From Streptomyces hoynatensis (GTDB lineage: Bacteria; Actinomycetota; Actinomycetes; Streptomycetales; Streptomycetaceae): a DNA stretch of 64,000 nt. The position numbers and the translations under genes were made by a program. The stretch covers positions 1-64,000 of the forward strand of contig NZ_RBAL01000010.1 in NCBI RefSeq assembly GCF_003626535.1, given 5' to 3'. The notes under the pieces are model-generated. The model ran no database searches. It saw only the letters and a program-made list of their open reading frames with translations, and was not told the origin of the DNA. Shown here in pieces: positions 34,029 to 44,934 of this stretch; the stretch's first letter is position 1, and every line of letters begins with the position of its first letter.

Positions 34029-34290
34029 CGGGGATGTCCGCCTTCGCCGCGCGGAGCAGGGAGCCGGGAAGGACGACCAGCCGCTCGTCGGGGGCGAGCG
34101 TGACCCCCTCCGGGAGACGGGGACCATAGGCGGCTGTCAGGTCGCGTCCGATGACGGCCACGTCGCCGTTGTCGAGTTCCCAGATGTCGGGGCAGCCTTC
34201 CTTGCCGTCGGTCGTCCCCAATTCCGCGGCGGATCTGCCCAGTCGCCGTACGAACAACGCGGCCGGGTCCGCCTCCCAAGGACGATGCAC
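34021..34290 (-). CDS. small partner of the DUF6879 protein
   Basis: An 89-residue acidic protein from GTG 34290 with GAGGAG 7 nt upstream. CPDIWELDNGDVAVIGRDLT, then YGPRLPEGVTLAPDERLVVL, is a conserved pattern in genes located before DUF6879. The stop overlaps the next start by 8 nt. Function unknown. Confidence 0.8.
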   Translation of the reverse strand: MHRPWEADPAALFVRRLGRSAAELGTTDGKEGCPDIWELDNGDVAVIGRDLTAAYGPRLPEGVTLAPDERLVVLPGSLLRAAKADIPDA

Positions 34291-34452
34291 GGCTGTCTCC
34301 TCCCCGCGTTTCCGCTCTGTGCACGGACTGTACTCAGGGGCATACCCGCCCGCAACGGACCGCCGGCGGAATGGCCAGGAAGGCACTCGGGGGGCCGGGC
34401 CCCCGGGGATCGCGGGGTTTGCGGGTCCTCCGGGGGGCGGCGGGTTCCGGGG

Positions 34453-34842
34453 TCAGGAGCAGGTTTTCCAGGAGGAGATGATGTCGTTGAAGTTCCAGTA
34501 GTTCAGGTCGTCGATGGCGTATTCCGGGGGCAGCGTGATGGAGCGGCCCTCGAAGTTGTTGTGCTCGTAGAAGCACACGTGGTGAGTGGTGTGGTTGTAG
34601 ACGGACGAGATCGAGTCCTGCCACTTGTGGTCGCCGTAGGTCTTCACCGGGTCCTTCTCCCACTGGTCGTTGCCCGGGATGTCGGAGCAGTTCCCGTGGT
34701 TGACGTTGACGCAGATGGTGATGCCGGAGGCGGCAGTGACGGCGGGGGCGGCGTTTGCGGGGGTGCCCGCGGCGAGCACCGTCGTCAGTGCGGCGGCGGT
34801 CACGCCGAGGGACACGGCGCTGCGGCCCAGGGTGGGCTTCAT
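34453..34842 (-). CDS. secreted peptidase-inhibitor I36-like protein
   Basis: A 129-residue exported protein. A Sec signal (KPTLGRSAVSLGVTAAALTT, cleaved near ANA-AP) precedes a beta/gamma-crystallin-like domain with two Cys pairs (ITICVNVNHGNCSD; VCFYEHNNFEGRSITLP; WKTCS at the very end). The FYEHNNFEG motif is the crystallin Greek key found in Streptomyces metalloproteinase inhibitors (family I36). It probably inhibits a protease or forms an extracellular structural protein. Confidence 0.85.
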   Translation of the reverse strand: MKPTLGRSAVSLGVTAAALTTVLAAGTPANAAPAVTAASGITICVNVNHGNCSDIPGNDQWEKDPVKTYGDHKWQDSISSVYNHTTHHVCFYEHNNFEGRSITLPPEYAIDDLNYWNFNDIISSWKTCS

Positions 34843-35024
34843 TCTTGTTCCTTCCGGGAGGGTGGGGGTGGCACCCGCGGGGTGAGGGGTGGACCGCCGA
34901 GGGGTGAGGGTTCAGTCCCCGGGTGGGGCCGTGGGGGTTCCGGTCCCGCGGGGCTGTGGGCTCGGCCGTGGGGCCCGGCCCGGGCGGGGCGGTGGGCTCC
35001 GCCCGGGCGGGGCGGGCTGCGGGA

Positions 35025-36230
35025 TCAGCCGTTGGTGAAGCGGCCGGCCTCGGCCAGGATCTGGTCGGGGTCGTCGAGCGGGGGGTAGATGTACGTGGTG
35101 TTGATCAGCTGTTTGACGGCCTTGGCCTCCCGGCGGGTCTTCGTGACGGTGCGCTCCCAGCCCTCGGTGGTCACGGCGCCGGCCGGGCCGAGGTCGAGGC
35201 AGGTGATGTAAGGGGCGGGGGCGAAGGGCAGCGGGTCGTGTCCCAGCAGGTCGGCGGCCACGTTGTGCCCGGCGAACTTGCCCAGCGGGTGGGCGTGCTG
35301 GCAGCTCTGCACGGTGCGGTGGCCCTCCTCCGCGAGGGCGGCCGCGGTGTCGCCCGCCGCGTACACGCCCGGCACGCCGGCGACCCGCAGGTACGCGTCC
35401 ACGGTGAGGCGGCCGAGCCGGTCCCGTTCGCCCGGGATCTGCGCGGTGAGCGGGCTGGCGGTCACGCCCGCGGTCCACACCACCGTGGCGGTGGGGATCA
35501 CCTCGCCGTCCGAGAGCGTGACCTCGGTGGGCGTGGCCGAGGCCACGGTGCGGCCGAGGCGCCGCTCGATCTTCAGTTCGTCGAGGACGCCGTCGAGGTG
35601 GGGCCGCGGCCCCTCGCCGAGTTCCGGGCCGATGACGTCGGAGCGGTCCACCAGGACGATCCGCACCTCCTCGCCCGCCCCCGCCGCGCCGGCGAGCGCA
35701 CGCAGCCGCCCGCAGAGTTCGGTGGCGACCTCAAGGCCGGTGAATCCGGCGCCCACCACCACGGCCGTGTAACGCCCGGCGGACGCCGGGTGCCTGGGCA
35801 GCCGCCGCAGGTGGTGGTGGAGCGCCGTGGCCGAGGTCAGGGTGTCCACGTCGAAGACGTGCCGGGCGCCGGGGAAGCCGGGCACCACCAGCCGGCTGCC
35901 CGAGGCCAGCACGAGGGCGTCGTAGGACAGTTCCTGCTCCTCGCCCGCGCGCCCGACGGCCCGGACGGTACGGGTGTGGGTGTCGATGCCGGTGACGGTA
36001 CCGGCCACCCTGCGCACGCCGATCGGGCCGAGCACCCGGTCCAGGGGCACCCGCATGGCCCCCGGGTCGTCCTCGTACAGCCGCGGCCGGATGACCAGGT
36101 CGTCCCCGCCGCTGATCAGCGTGACCCGCAGGTCCTCGCCGGCTTCCCCGGCGGCGCGGGCGGCCCGTACGGCTCCCGCCGCGCTCCACACGCCGGCGAA
36201 GCCCCCGCCGATCACCAGGATGTCCTTCAT
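35025..36230 (-). CDS. NDH-2-like FAD/NAD(P) oxidoreductase
   Basis: A 401-residue flavoprotein. The FAD Rossmann motif is ILVIGGGFAGVWSA at the N terminus, the NAD(P) motif is AVVVGAGFTGLEVATEL, and the FAD-binding ATG/GD motif is GVYAAGDTAAAL. It resembles type II NADH dehydrogenases but lacks an obvious C-terminal membrane anchor. It is located downstream of an ECF41 sigma gene whose family usually controls exactly such a neighbouring oxidoreductase, and a matching promoter is visible at 36314-36340. AGAGGTG lies close upstream of ATG 36230. Confidence 0.9.
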   Translation of the reverse strand: MKDILVIGGGFAGVWSAAGAVRAARAAGEAGEDLRVTLISGGDDLVIRPRLYEDDPGAMRVPLDRVLGPIGVRRVAGTVTGIDTHTRTVRAVGRAGEEQELSYDALVLASGSRLVVPGFPGARHVFDVDTLTSATALHHHLRRLPRHPASAGRYTAVVVGAGFTGLEVATELCGRLRALAGAAGAGEEVRIVLVDRSDVIGPELGEGPRPHLDGVLDELKIERRLGRTVASATPTEVTLSDGEVIPTATVVWTAGVTASPLTAQIPGERDRLGRLTVDAYLRVAGVPGVYAAGDTAAALAEEGHRTVQSCQHAHPLGKFAGHNVAADLLGHDPLPFAPAPYITCLDLGPAGAVTTEGWERTVTKTRREAKAVKQLINTTYIYPPLDDPDQILAEAGRFTNG

Positions 36231-36313
36231 GGAGGTTCACCTCTCCGGACGGCCGCTGTGCCGTCCTCCTCGGGGCCGGAGGCACGGCGTCCGCCGGCCC
36301 GGTTCACGAGACA

Positions 36314-36340
36314 GACCGGACAGCGCGCCGATCTGTGACA
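36314..36340 (-). promoter_or_regulatory. probable ECF41 promoter for the oxidoreductase
   Basis: On the - strand TGTCACA (36340-36334), a 16-nt spacer, then GGTC (36317-36314). The published ECF41 consensus is TGTCACA-N16-CGTC, so there is one mismatch. The start codon is 84 nt downstream. The element lies inside the 18-bp tandem repeats. Confidence 0.65.
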
Positions 36341-36406
36341 GCGCGCCGATTCGCGGCAGCGGGCCGACTCGGCAGCGGGCCGATTCGTGACAGCGGGCCG
36401 AGGCGT
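36319..36406. repeat. 18-bp tandem repeat in an ECF41 target promoter
   Basis: Five units (four of 18 bp, one of 16) of GACAGCGCGCCGATTCGT type. The unit junctions recreate TGTGACA, CGCGGCA, CTCGGCA and CGTGACA, i.e. full or degenerate copies of the ECF41 -35 motif (reverse strand). The rest of 36231-36539 up to the sigma gene stop is G-rich with no gene. Confidence 0.8.
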
Positions 36407-36539
36407 GCCGGAGGCGAGGAGACGAGGGGGACGAAGGGCCGAGGGGGGACGAGGGGGAACGCGCGGGGGCGAGGGGAACGCGCGGGGGCGGCGGGGCGGA
36501 ACCGGGGGCTGCGGGGGCGCGTGGGGGGCGGGGGGGCGC

Positions 36540-37442
36540 TCAGTGGGAGGGCAACGCGTCCACGTAGGGCAGGAGTTTGGCGGGATTCATCACCCACATG
36601 AGCCGGTCGATGCCCTCCGCCGAGGCGTCGATGCACAGCAGCGCCACGGGGGTTGCGCCGTGCGAGACGAGGACGGCGGGCCGCGTGTTCGCCTCCACCC
36701 ACCGCGTGCTCGCCCGGGGCCAGAACCGGGGGGCGAACGCGGCCAGGTACCGGGAGACGCGGGCCCGCCCGAAGACCGGGATGCGCGAGGCGCCCCGCAC
36801 CCCGCCGCCGTCGGAGTAGCTGACGACGTCGGCGGCGAGCAGTTTCTCCAGCGCCGGCAGGTCGCCGATCCGCGCCGCCGCGAGGAACGCCGTGAGCAGG
36901 CGCCGGTGTTCCGCGGCGCCGACCTGCTCCCTTCGCTCGGCGGCCAGGCGCTTGCGGGCCCTGCTGGCCAGCTGGCGGGCGTTGGCCTCGCTCGTCCCGA
37001 GCACGGCCGCCACCTGCTTGTGCGGGTAGTCGAACGCCTCCCGCAGGACGTACGCCGCCCGCTCCAGGGGGTTCAGCCGCTCCAGGAGGAAGAGGACCGC
37101 CAGCTCCAGCGCCCGGTTGCGTTCCGCGCCCACCTGGGGGTCCGCGCTGGTGTCGACGGGCTCGGGCAGCCAGGGCCCGACGTAGGTCTCCCGCCGCACC
37201 CTGGCCGACTGCGCGACGTTGAGCGCCAGCCGGGCGGCGACCGTGGACAGGTAGGCGGCGGGATCGAGGATGCCGGAGCGGTCGGCCTTCTGCCACCGCA
37301 GCCACACGTCCTGGACGACGTCCTCGGCCTCCGCGGCGCTGCCCAGCATCCGGTACGCGATGCCGAAGAGCCGGGGCCTGGCCGCGACGAAGTCCCTCGT
37401 GGCCTGGTCAAGCGAGGCCGCCTCTGACTCGTCAGCGTGCAC
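36540..37442 (-). CDS. ECF41-type RNA polymerase sigma factor (SigJ-like)
   Basis: A 300-residue sigma factor from GTG 37442 (AGAGGG 6 nt upstream). Region 2 (RLFGIAYRMLGSAAEAEDVV, QDVWLRW) and region 4 (PLERAAYVLREAFDYPHKQV, LGTSEANARQLASRARKRL) are joined by a linker with WLPEP. A C-terminal SnoaL-like domain carries DGGG (VVSYSDGGGVRG) and NPAKL (NPAKLLPYVD). WLPEP, DGGG and NPxKL are the defining ECF41 motifs, in which the fused domain acts in place of an anti-sigma factor. The likely target is the oxidoreductase gene downstream. Confidence 0.92.
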   Translation of the reverse strand: MHADESEAASLDQATRDFVAARPRLFGIAYRMLGSAAEAEDVVQDVWLRWQKADRSGILDPAAYLSTVAARLALNVAQSARVRRETYVGPWLPEPVDTSADPQVGAERNRALELAVLFLLERLNPLERAAYVLREAFDYPHKQVAAVLGTSEANARQLASRARKRLAAERREQVGAAEHRRLLTAFLAAARIGDLPALEKLLAADVVSYSDGGGVRGASRIPVFGRARVSRYLAAFAPRFWPRASTRWVEANTRPAVLVSHGATPVALLCIDASAEGIDRLMWVMNPAKLLPYVDALPSH

Positions 37443-37724
37443 GGTTGCCCTCTCGGCTCCGGGTCGGCTTGCACCCCATGGATGTCCCGTGGCCGGCGGA
37501 ATACTCGGCGGCCGCCGCGCCTGTCTCATTCTCGGCCGCCTCCGCGGCCGGCTCCGCGGCGGGTCCGGCGGCCGGCCCGCGGGCGACTTCCCGGCCGACC
37601 CCGCGGCCGGCTCCGCTGCCCACCTCACGGCCCACCTCCCGGCCCGCTCCGCGGCCGGTCCGCCGGGGACCGGCCGCGGGCGTGGGCCGTGCGCGGGGGC
37701 GCGGGCCGTTGGGGGGGCGGCGGG

Positions 37725-39353
<1,629 letters not shown>

Positions 39354-39377
39354 GGCACGGTCATTGAAGGTGGGGCG

Positions 39378-39419
39378 AGCGTAGAATGGTCTGGACCAAC
39401 GGTCAAGAGGTCTGGACCA
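39378..39419 (-). promoter_or_regulatory. chitinase promoter with two DasR-like 12-mers
   Basis: On the - strand: -35 TTGACC (39406-39401), 17-nt spacer, -10 TACGCT (39383-39378), about 25 nt upstream of ATG 39353. TGGTCCAGACCA lies in the spacer (39398-39387) and TGGTCCAGACCT just upstream of the -35 (39419-39408), 21 bp apart. Paired 12-bp repeats flanking the -35 are the classical streptomycete chitinase promoter design, bound by DasR and needed for chitin induction and glucose repression. Confidence 0.85.
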
Positions 39420-39951
39420 AGGGCGGGTTCGGCTTTTCCCGGCCCCGCCGGCCCTCCCCCACCGGACGGGTGGCCACCGGGCCCGCGGCCCTCCCCCACC
39501 CGGCCCGCACCCGGTGCCCGCGTCCCCCCACGCGCCCCGGGGGCGGTGTACCTGGGGGGTGCGCGTGGTGGCCGTGGAACAGACGACCGAGGCCGGTTCC
39601 GCGTCGGCGGGCCCCGGCCTGCGGTGGGCGCCGGGGCGGCGCCGGCGTCACGCCGCCCCTGAGCGGGGGCGCGACGCCGCCGCCCGGGACGCCACGGGAA
39701 ACGGCACGGGGGAACGCCACGGGGAACGCCGCCGGGAGGGCGGTGGAGGAGGCGGAGGAGCCCGGCGCGTGGCGGGACGGCGCCCAGGCGCGGCGTTCCG
39801 CGACGGGGGGCTTCCCGCCGCCTGTGTCCCCGGCGACATCGAACAGCTCGGGCGGACGGCCGACCCCGCGGTGTTCCCCGGCGGCCGACGGGACGTACGG
39901 GCGCCCCCGCGAGGGCCCGCGGGGGCGGCCCGCCGGTTGCCTGACGCGGGT
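39420..39951. other. 532-bp intergenic stretch
   Basis: Between the chitinase promoter and the 3' end of the kinase gene. GC-rich with inverted GGCGGC/GCCGCC and repeated GGGAACGCC blocks, but no gene I can support. Confidence 0.5.
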
Positions 39952-41742
39952 TCAGCCGGAGAAGGCGGCGCCCCGCCAGATCCTGAGGTCGATGCTCAGG
40001 TAGTAACTGGGCGAGTCCTCGGGGGCGTAGCCGGTGACGGTGACCAGCGCGACGTCCCCGGCCTGGGTGCGCAGGCAGATCCGGGATCCTGCGGGCGCCG
40101 ACTCCTGGTCGATCACGCTCGTGTAGCGGGTCACCGAACGGCAGGTGTCGAGCGTGCCCTCCTCGTCGGGCCGCAGCAGCACCAGCGTGCTGTCGCCCGA
40201 GGTCGCCAGCTGGTAGCCGTCGAAGAGGTCGGAGTTGAAGCCGAAGTCTCCCTCGTACAGCACCCCCGACTCCGTCGTCACCGGGGTGGGCGGGTCGTCG
40301 GAGAGGCGGAGCGTGCGGTTCTCCGGGATGTCGATGCCCTCGTAGTCCACGGGCGTCGGGTCGGCCGGGGGCTCCTCGGTCTCCTCGCTCGCGTCGGGCG
40401 GTGGCGCGGACTCGCCGGAGGCGGACTCGTCCTCGCCCTCGCCGATCTGGCCGTCCTGCGTGGTCTCGGTGCTGCCGCCGGCGTCGGCGGTACCGCCCGC
40501 GTTCTCGTCCTTGTCGTCCCCGTTCAGCAGGGAGGCGCCGAGCAGCCCGCCGAGCAGCCCGACCAGGACGCCGCAGGCGACGATCAGCGCCAGCCGGCCG
40601 CGCCGCGGCCGCGCGGCGGGCGGCGGGGTCGCGGCGGTGGGGGTGCCCGCCGGGGCGCCCGCGGCGATGCCCGCGGGAGTGCCCGCCGGGGCGCCCGCGG
40701 GGGTGGTGGCCGCCGGGCCGGGGTAGGGCGGGGCGCCGGGCGGCTGCGGCGCGAAGGGCTGCGGAGTCGGCGGCAGGCCCGCCGTGGGCAGCGCGGCGGG
40801 CGGGGTCGCCGGGTAGGGCGCCGGCGGGGTCGTGTGCGCGGGAGGCGGGGCGACGGAGGTCGCGGTGGCCGCGTACCGGTCGATGTCGTCGATCACGGCG
40901 GGCGGCAGCCACGTACCCGACTGCGGCTCGGCGTCCTGGGTGAGGGGCCGGCACAGCTCGATCACCTCGGCCGGGGTGGGCCGTTCGGCCGGGTCCTTGG
41001 CGAGGCAGCGGGCGGCGATCTCCCGCAGCCCCTCCGGCACCCCGGACAGCTCGGGCTCCTCGTGCACGATCCGGTAGAGCACGGCCGGGGTCGCCGCCTC
41101 GCCGAACGCGGGCTCGCCGGTGGCCGCGAACACCGCGATGTGCCCCAGCGCGAAGACGTCGGCGGCGGGCGTCGCGGGCCGGCCGAGCGCCTGCTCGGGC
41201 GCCATGAACGCGGGGGTGCCGACGGTCACCCCACTGTGCGTCAGGGCGGTGGCGTCGGCGGCGCGCGCGATGCCGAAGTCGATGACGCGCGGCCCGTCGG
41301 CGGCGAGCAGGACGTTGGAGGGCTTCAGGTCCCGGTGGACGATCCCCGCGCCGTGGATCGCCTGGAGCGCCTCCGCGATGCCGGCCAGGGTGAGGGCGGC
41401 GGCCGGGACGGGCAGCGCGCCGTGCTCGGTCACCGCGGCGTGCAGCGAGGGACCGGCGACGTACACGGTCGCCACCCAGGGCTGCGGCCCCTCGGTGTCG
41501 CTGTCGATCACGGGCGCCGTGTAGAGGCCCTGCACCTGCTGGGCCGCGCGCACCTCCCGCTGGAAACGCCGCCGGAAGTCGGCGTCGTCGGCGAGTTCCG
41601 CCCGCACCAGCTTGATCGCGACGGGGCGCCCGCCGGGCGTGTGCGAGAGATAGACCCGGCCCATGCCGCCCTGCCCGAGCCGGCCGCTGATCCGGTACCC
41701 GCCGATGACCGTCGGGTCGCCCGCTTCCAAGGGGATCACCAT
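39952..41742 (-). CDS. membrane Ser/Thr protein kinase (PknB-like)
   Basis: A 596-residue Hanks-type kinase. The N-terminal kinase domain has the Gly loop RLGQGGMGRVYL, the Lys in VAIKLVRAEL, catalytic HRDLKPSNVL, DFGIARA, and GTPAFMAPEQAL. A Pro/Ala-rich linker (about 290-395) leads to a single membrane helix (LALIVACGVLVGLLGGLL, about 405-425) and an acidic, Ser/Glu-rich extracellular stalk with a C-terminal sensor domain of about 140 residues that has no PASTA repeats. It is followed downstream on the same strand by no gene, but upstream lies a SpoIIE-type phosphatase gene, a possible antagonist. Start ATG 41742. Confidence 0.93.
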   Translation of the reverse strand: MVIPLEAGDPTVIGGYRISGRLGQGGMGRVYLSHTPGGRPVAIKLVRAELADDADFRRRFQREVRAAQQVQGLYTAPVIDSDTEGPQPWVATVYVAGPSLHAAVTEHGALPVPAAALTLAGIAEALQAIHGAGIVHRDLKPSNVLLAADGPRVIDFGIARAADATALTHSGVTVGTPAFMAPEQALGRPATPAADVFALGHIAVFAATGEPAFGEAATPAVLYRIVHEEPELSGVPEGLREIAARCLAKDPAERPTPAEVIELCRPLTQDAEPQSGTWLPPAVIDDIDRYAATATSVAPPPAHTTPPAPYPATPPAALPTAGLPPTPQPFAPQPPGAPPYPGPAATTPAGAPAGTPAGIAAGAPAGTPTAATPPPAARPRRGRLALIVACGVLVGLLGGLLGASLLNGDDKDENAGGTADAGGSTETTQDGQIGEGEDESASGESAPPPDASEETEEPPADPTPVDYEGIDIPENRTLRLSDDPPTPVTTESGVLYEGDFGFNSDLFDGYQLATSGDSTLVLLRPDEEGTLDTCRSVTRYTSVIDQESAPAGSRICLRTQAGDVALVTVTGYAPEDSPSYYLSIDLRIWRGAAFSG

Positions 41743-42008
41743 GGAAGGGGACCCTAGCCAGCTCTTCTGGGCGTGAAAGACCGAAAACCTGCTTTGCAGC
41801 GGGATCGTGACGAATACGAGCCAGGACCTGTACGGGAGTTGACGCCTCTCCCCGCCGGGGGCGAACCGGGTGGGAGGGGAGGGGCCGGGATGGGGCGCGG
41901 GGATGGATGGGGCGGGTGGAACGGGCGGCTGCGGGCGAGGCGGGTGGCGGGGGCGGCGGTCGAGTACCGCGGGGGCCGGTGGAGTGACGCCGGGGCGGGA
42001 TGGTCCGG

Positions 42009-44666
42009 TCAGGTGAGGAGGGTGGGGCGGAGGGCCAGGACGGCGATGTCGTCGACGCTGTCCGCGCCGAGCCGGATGAGGAGTTCGTCGCAGAACACGT
42101 CGAGGGGCTCGCGGGCCATGGCTGCGGTGTGCCGCCGCAGCCGGGTGAGGGCCTCTTCGAGGGACTCGCCGCGGCGTTCGATGAGGCCGTCCGTGTACAG
42201 CAGCACCGTCGCGTGGGCCGGGATCGGGGCACTGGCCCGGGGGCGGGAGGCGTCCGGGTCCATGCCGAGCAGCAGGCCCGCGCCCTGGTCGAGGTAACGC
42301 GTGTCGCCCTCCGCGGTGGTCAGCAGCGGCGGCAGGTGCCCCGCGGAGGAGTGCTCCAGCACCCACGGCCCCTTCTCCCGGCCCTTGACCAGGCCGTAGA
42401 TGCAGGTCGCGGTGGCCTCCCGGTACAGGCTGCGGTTTGCCATGTCCAGGCGGCGCAGGACCACGTCGGGCGGCGCCTGGCGGTCGACGGCGATGCCGCG
42501 CAGCGTGCCGCGGAGCTGGCTCATCGCGATCGCGGCGTCGAAATTGTGGCCGGTGACGTCGCCGATGACCACCGCGACGTCCCCGCCGGGGACGACGAAG
42601 CTGTCGTACCAGTCGCCGCCGACCTGTGCGGTGGTGGAGGAGGAGGCGTAACGGGCGGCCATCCGCAGGTGCGGGATCTCGGGCAGTTCGGGCAGCAGCG
42701 AATGCTGAAGGCCCTCGGCGATGTTGCGGGTCTCCTGGTAGAGGCGGGCGTTGTCCACGCCCAGGGCGATGCTGCTGACCAGGTCGCCGACCAGGGCCAC
42801 GTCCTCCTCGGCGAAGGGCCGCCGCCCGGCGACGCGGGCCACGGTCAGGGCGCCGAGGATCTCCCGCCGGGCGCGCAGCGGGGCCGCGATGACGCTGCCC
42901 GCGTCCAGTGCCCTGAGCACCTCGCGGTAGTGGGCGTCCAGCGGGCTCACGGCCTCCTCCGGCGGCGGGGGCGGGCCGAGCAGCAGGGGGCCCGCGCCGC
43001 GCAGCACCCGGGCCAGGGGCCCGCGGGCCACCTCGGAAAGCGGCGGGAGTGGGCCCTCGCGGACGGAGTCGGGCGGGGGGCGGGAGTCGCCGCCCACCAC
43101 GCTGACGCGTTCCACCCGGGTCTCCTCGGTGAACAGGTCCACCATGCACCAGTCGGCCAGCCGCCGCGTGAGAATCCGGCCCACCTGCCGCACGCCCTCG
43201 TCCAGGGCCATGGTGTTGCTCAGCGCGCCCCCGATGTCGGCCAGCAGGGAGAGCCGCTCCACCGCCGGCATGTCCCCGGTGACGCCCTCGGGCCTGGCCT
43301 CGGGCGGAGGCTCGGCCTCGGGGCCGGGCGGGGTCGCGGGGCGCGCCGCAAGGCCGGACTCGGGGAGCGTCGCGTGCCAGGCGGCGCCGGTGCCGCGGGG
43401 TGGCTCGGCGGCGGTCGTGGCCCTGGGGACCAGCTGGGCGACGAACACGGTGCGGCCGTCGGTCGTCTCCTGGAGCTGGATCATCAGGCGGACGGGCACC
43501 AGCCGGCCGTCGCGGTGCAGTGCCGGGAGTGGCACCGAGCGGCCGAGGATCCGGGGCCTGCCGGTGAGCAGCAGGGAGGCGAAGGCGGCGCGGTGGCGTT
43601 GCCGCAGGTGCTCCGGAATGAGCGTGGTGAGCCGGCGGCCGACGAGGTCGTCCACCTGCCAGCCGAGCAGGTCGGCCGCGGACGCGTTCGCCGCGATGAT
43701 CGTGTTCGTCTCGTCGGCGGCGACCGTGGGCACCCTGCTGGCCCGCACGTCACCGGTTTCCCACGGCACCATCTCGGCCGAATGGACGCTCGGCTCCCGG
43801 GGCACCACCGTCCAGGCGGTGGGGTTGCGCCCGGCGAGCTGGCGGATGATCTCGTCGAACAGCCACTCGTGGAACAGGCGGTTGCGCGGCAGGGACGGGA
43901 GGGTGAGCAGGCGTTCGTCCGCGGCGGCCTCCTCGGCCAGGTCGAGCACCCGGCGCAGCACCGGCACGGTGGAGCCGGCGTCGGAGGGCAGCGCCACGCT
44001 CAGCGAGCGGCCCTCGGCGTCGGCGGGCTGCTCCCGCAGCGCGGTCGACACCTGGGCACTGATCACGTTGTTCACGTCGTGGGCGGTGGTGAGCTCCTCG
44101 GGTCGCAGGCCGAGCGGCTCCCCGGCGAGGCTGGCGAGGATGACCTCGCGCAGCAACGCGTGCCGGTGCTGCTGCGCGGCCTTGTACAGCGGGCCCGGCA
44201 CGTCCAGCAGGGTCACGTGGCGGGCGGAGGGGAAGCGCGGCGGCACGGTCTCCCACCCGGAGGGCGGCGTGGGGCCGGCGCCCGACCGCAGCCGGAACCA
44301 CACCTCTTTGCCGCCCTCGACCACGTCGGTGCCGAAGCCGGAGGCCAGCCGCCCGACCAGGGCGAGGCCCTGCCCGGTGCCGGCGTAGGCGGGGCAGTCC
44401 TGCGGCACCAGCGCGCGGGCGGGCTGCCGGTCGGTGACCCGCACGTAAACCGCCCCGTCGGGCGCCGAGACCGACACGGTCACCTCGGTGCGGGCGTGCA
44501 GCACCGCGTTGGTGACCAGCTCGCTGGTCAGCAGCTCGGCGGCATCCGCCAGCTCCGGCGCGGCGCCCAACGCGGCGGCCCGCACGAACCACCGGGCCGA
44601 CGACACGCTCTCCGGCCGCGGGGGGAAACGGCGCGTCGTCGCCTCCGACGGATCGAGGGGGCCCAT
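42009..44666 (-). CDS. multidomain SpoIIE-type PP2C phosphatase with HATPase, PAS and GAF
   Basis: An 885-residue signalling protein. Order: HATPase_c anti-sigma-like domain (ELLTSELVTNAVLHARTEVT; TGQGLALVGRLASGFGTD) at 25-130; a middle helical region; a PAS domain (NTIIAANASAADLLGWQVDD, about 335); a GAF domain (LLADIGGALSNTM...; ILGALTVARVAG); and a C-terminal SpoIIE/PP2C phosphatase (GGDWYDSFVVPGGDVAVVIGD; DDIAVLAL). These proteins combine anti-sigma kinase and anti-anti-sigma phosphatase functions in partner-switching cascades. No signal peptide. ATG 44666 chosen because HATPase homology starts soon after. Tandem with the Ser/Thr kinase. Confidence 0.93.
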   Translation of the reverse strand: MGPLDPSEATTRRFPPRPESVSSARWFVRAAALGAAPELADAAELLTSELVTNAVLHARTEVTVSVSAPDGAVYVRVTDRQPARALVPQDCPAYAGTGQGLALVGRLASGFGTDVVEGGKEVWFRLRSGAGPTPPSGWETVPPRFPSARHVTLLDVPGPLYKAAQQHRHALLREVILASLAGEPLGLRPEELTTAHDVNNVISAQVSTALREQPADAEGRSLSVALPSDAGSTVPVLRRVLDLAEEAAADERLLTLPSLPRNRLFHEWLFDEIIRQLAGRNPTAWTVVPREPSVHSAEMVPWETGDVRASRVPTVAADETNTIIAANASAADLLGWQVDDLVGRRLTTLIPEHLRQRHRAAFASLLLTGRPRILGRSVPLPALHRDGRLVPVRLMIQLQETTDGRTVFVAQLVPRATTAAEPPRGTGAAWHATLPESGLAARPATPPGPEAEPPPEARPEGVTGDMPAVERLSLLADIGGALSNTMALDEGVRQVGRILTRRLADWCMVDLFTEETRVERVSVVGGDSRPPPDSVREGPLPPLSEVARGPLARVLRGAGPLLLGPPPPPEEAVSPLDAHYREVLRALDAGSVIAAPLRARREILGALTVARVAGRRPFAEEDVALVGDLVSSIALGVDNARLYQETRNIAEGLQHSLLPELPEIPHLRMAARYASSSTTAQVGGDWYDSFVVPGGDVAVVIGDVTGHNFDAAIAMSQLRGTLRGIAVDRQAPPDVVLRRLDMANRSLYREATATCIYGLVKGREKGPWVLEHSSAGHLPPLLTTAEGDTRYLDQGAGLLLGMDPDASRPRASAPIPAHATVLLYTDGLIERRGESLEEALTRLRRHTAAMAREPLDVFCDELLIRLGADSVDDIAVLALRPTLLT

Positions 44667-44934
44667 GCCACGAGTGTCCCGCACCCTCCTCACCCCGCAA
44701 CCACGCTCACTTCCACCCCCGCCGTCCCCTTCGCCCCTATCGGCACTCCGGTCACTCCGGTCACCGTCGTCCCCGCCCGAGCGCCGGCCACCCCTCCCGG
44801 GCCTGGCGCACCACCACCGCCGGGAAGGCGAAATCCACAGCCCTGTAACACATTTGGGCGCAGGAGCGGAGGCGCGGACGGCCGCCACTAGGGTGTGGGC
44901 GTAGGTCCACGTTCTCGTTTCACCAGGGGGGATC

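Noticed and set aside
36319..36406. Possible CRISPR array
   Set aside because: Units are adjacent 16-18 bp tandem repeats with no spacers and no cas genes.
42000..44891. A 963-codon + strand frame opposite the phosphatase gene
   Set aside because: Antisense shadow; the - strand encodes clear HATPase, PAS, GAF and SpoIIE motifs.
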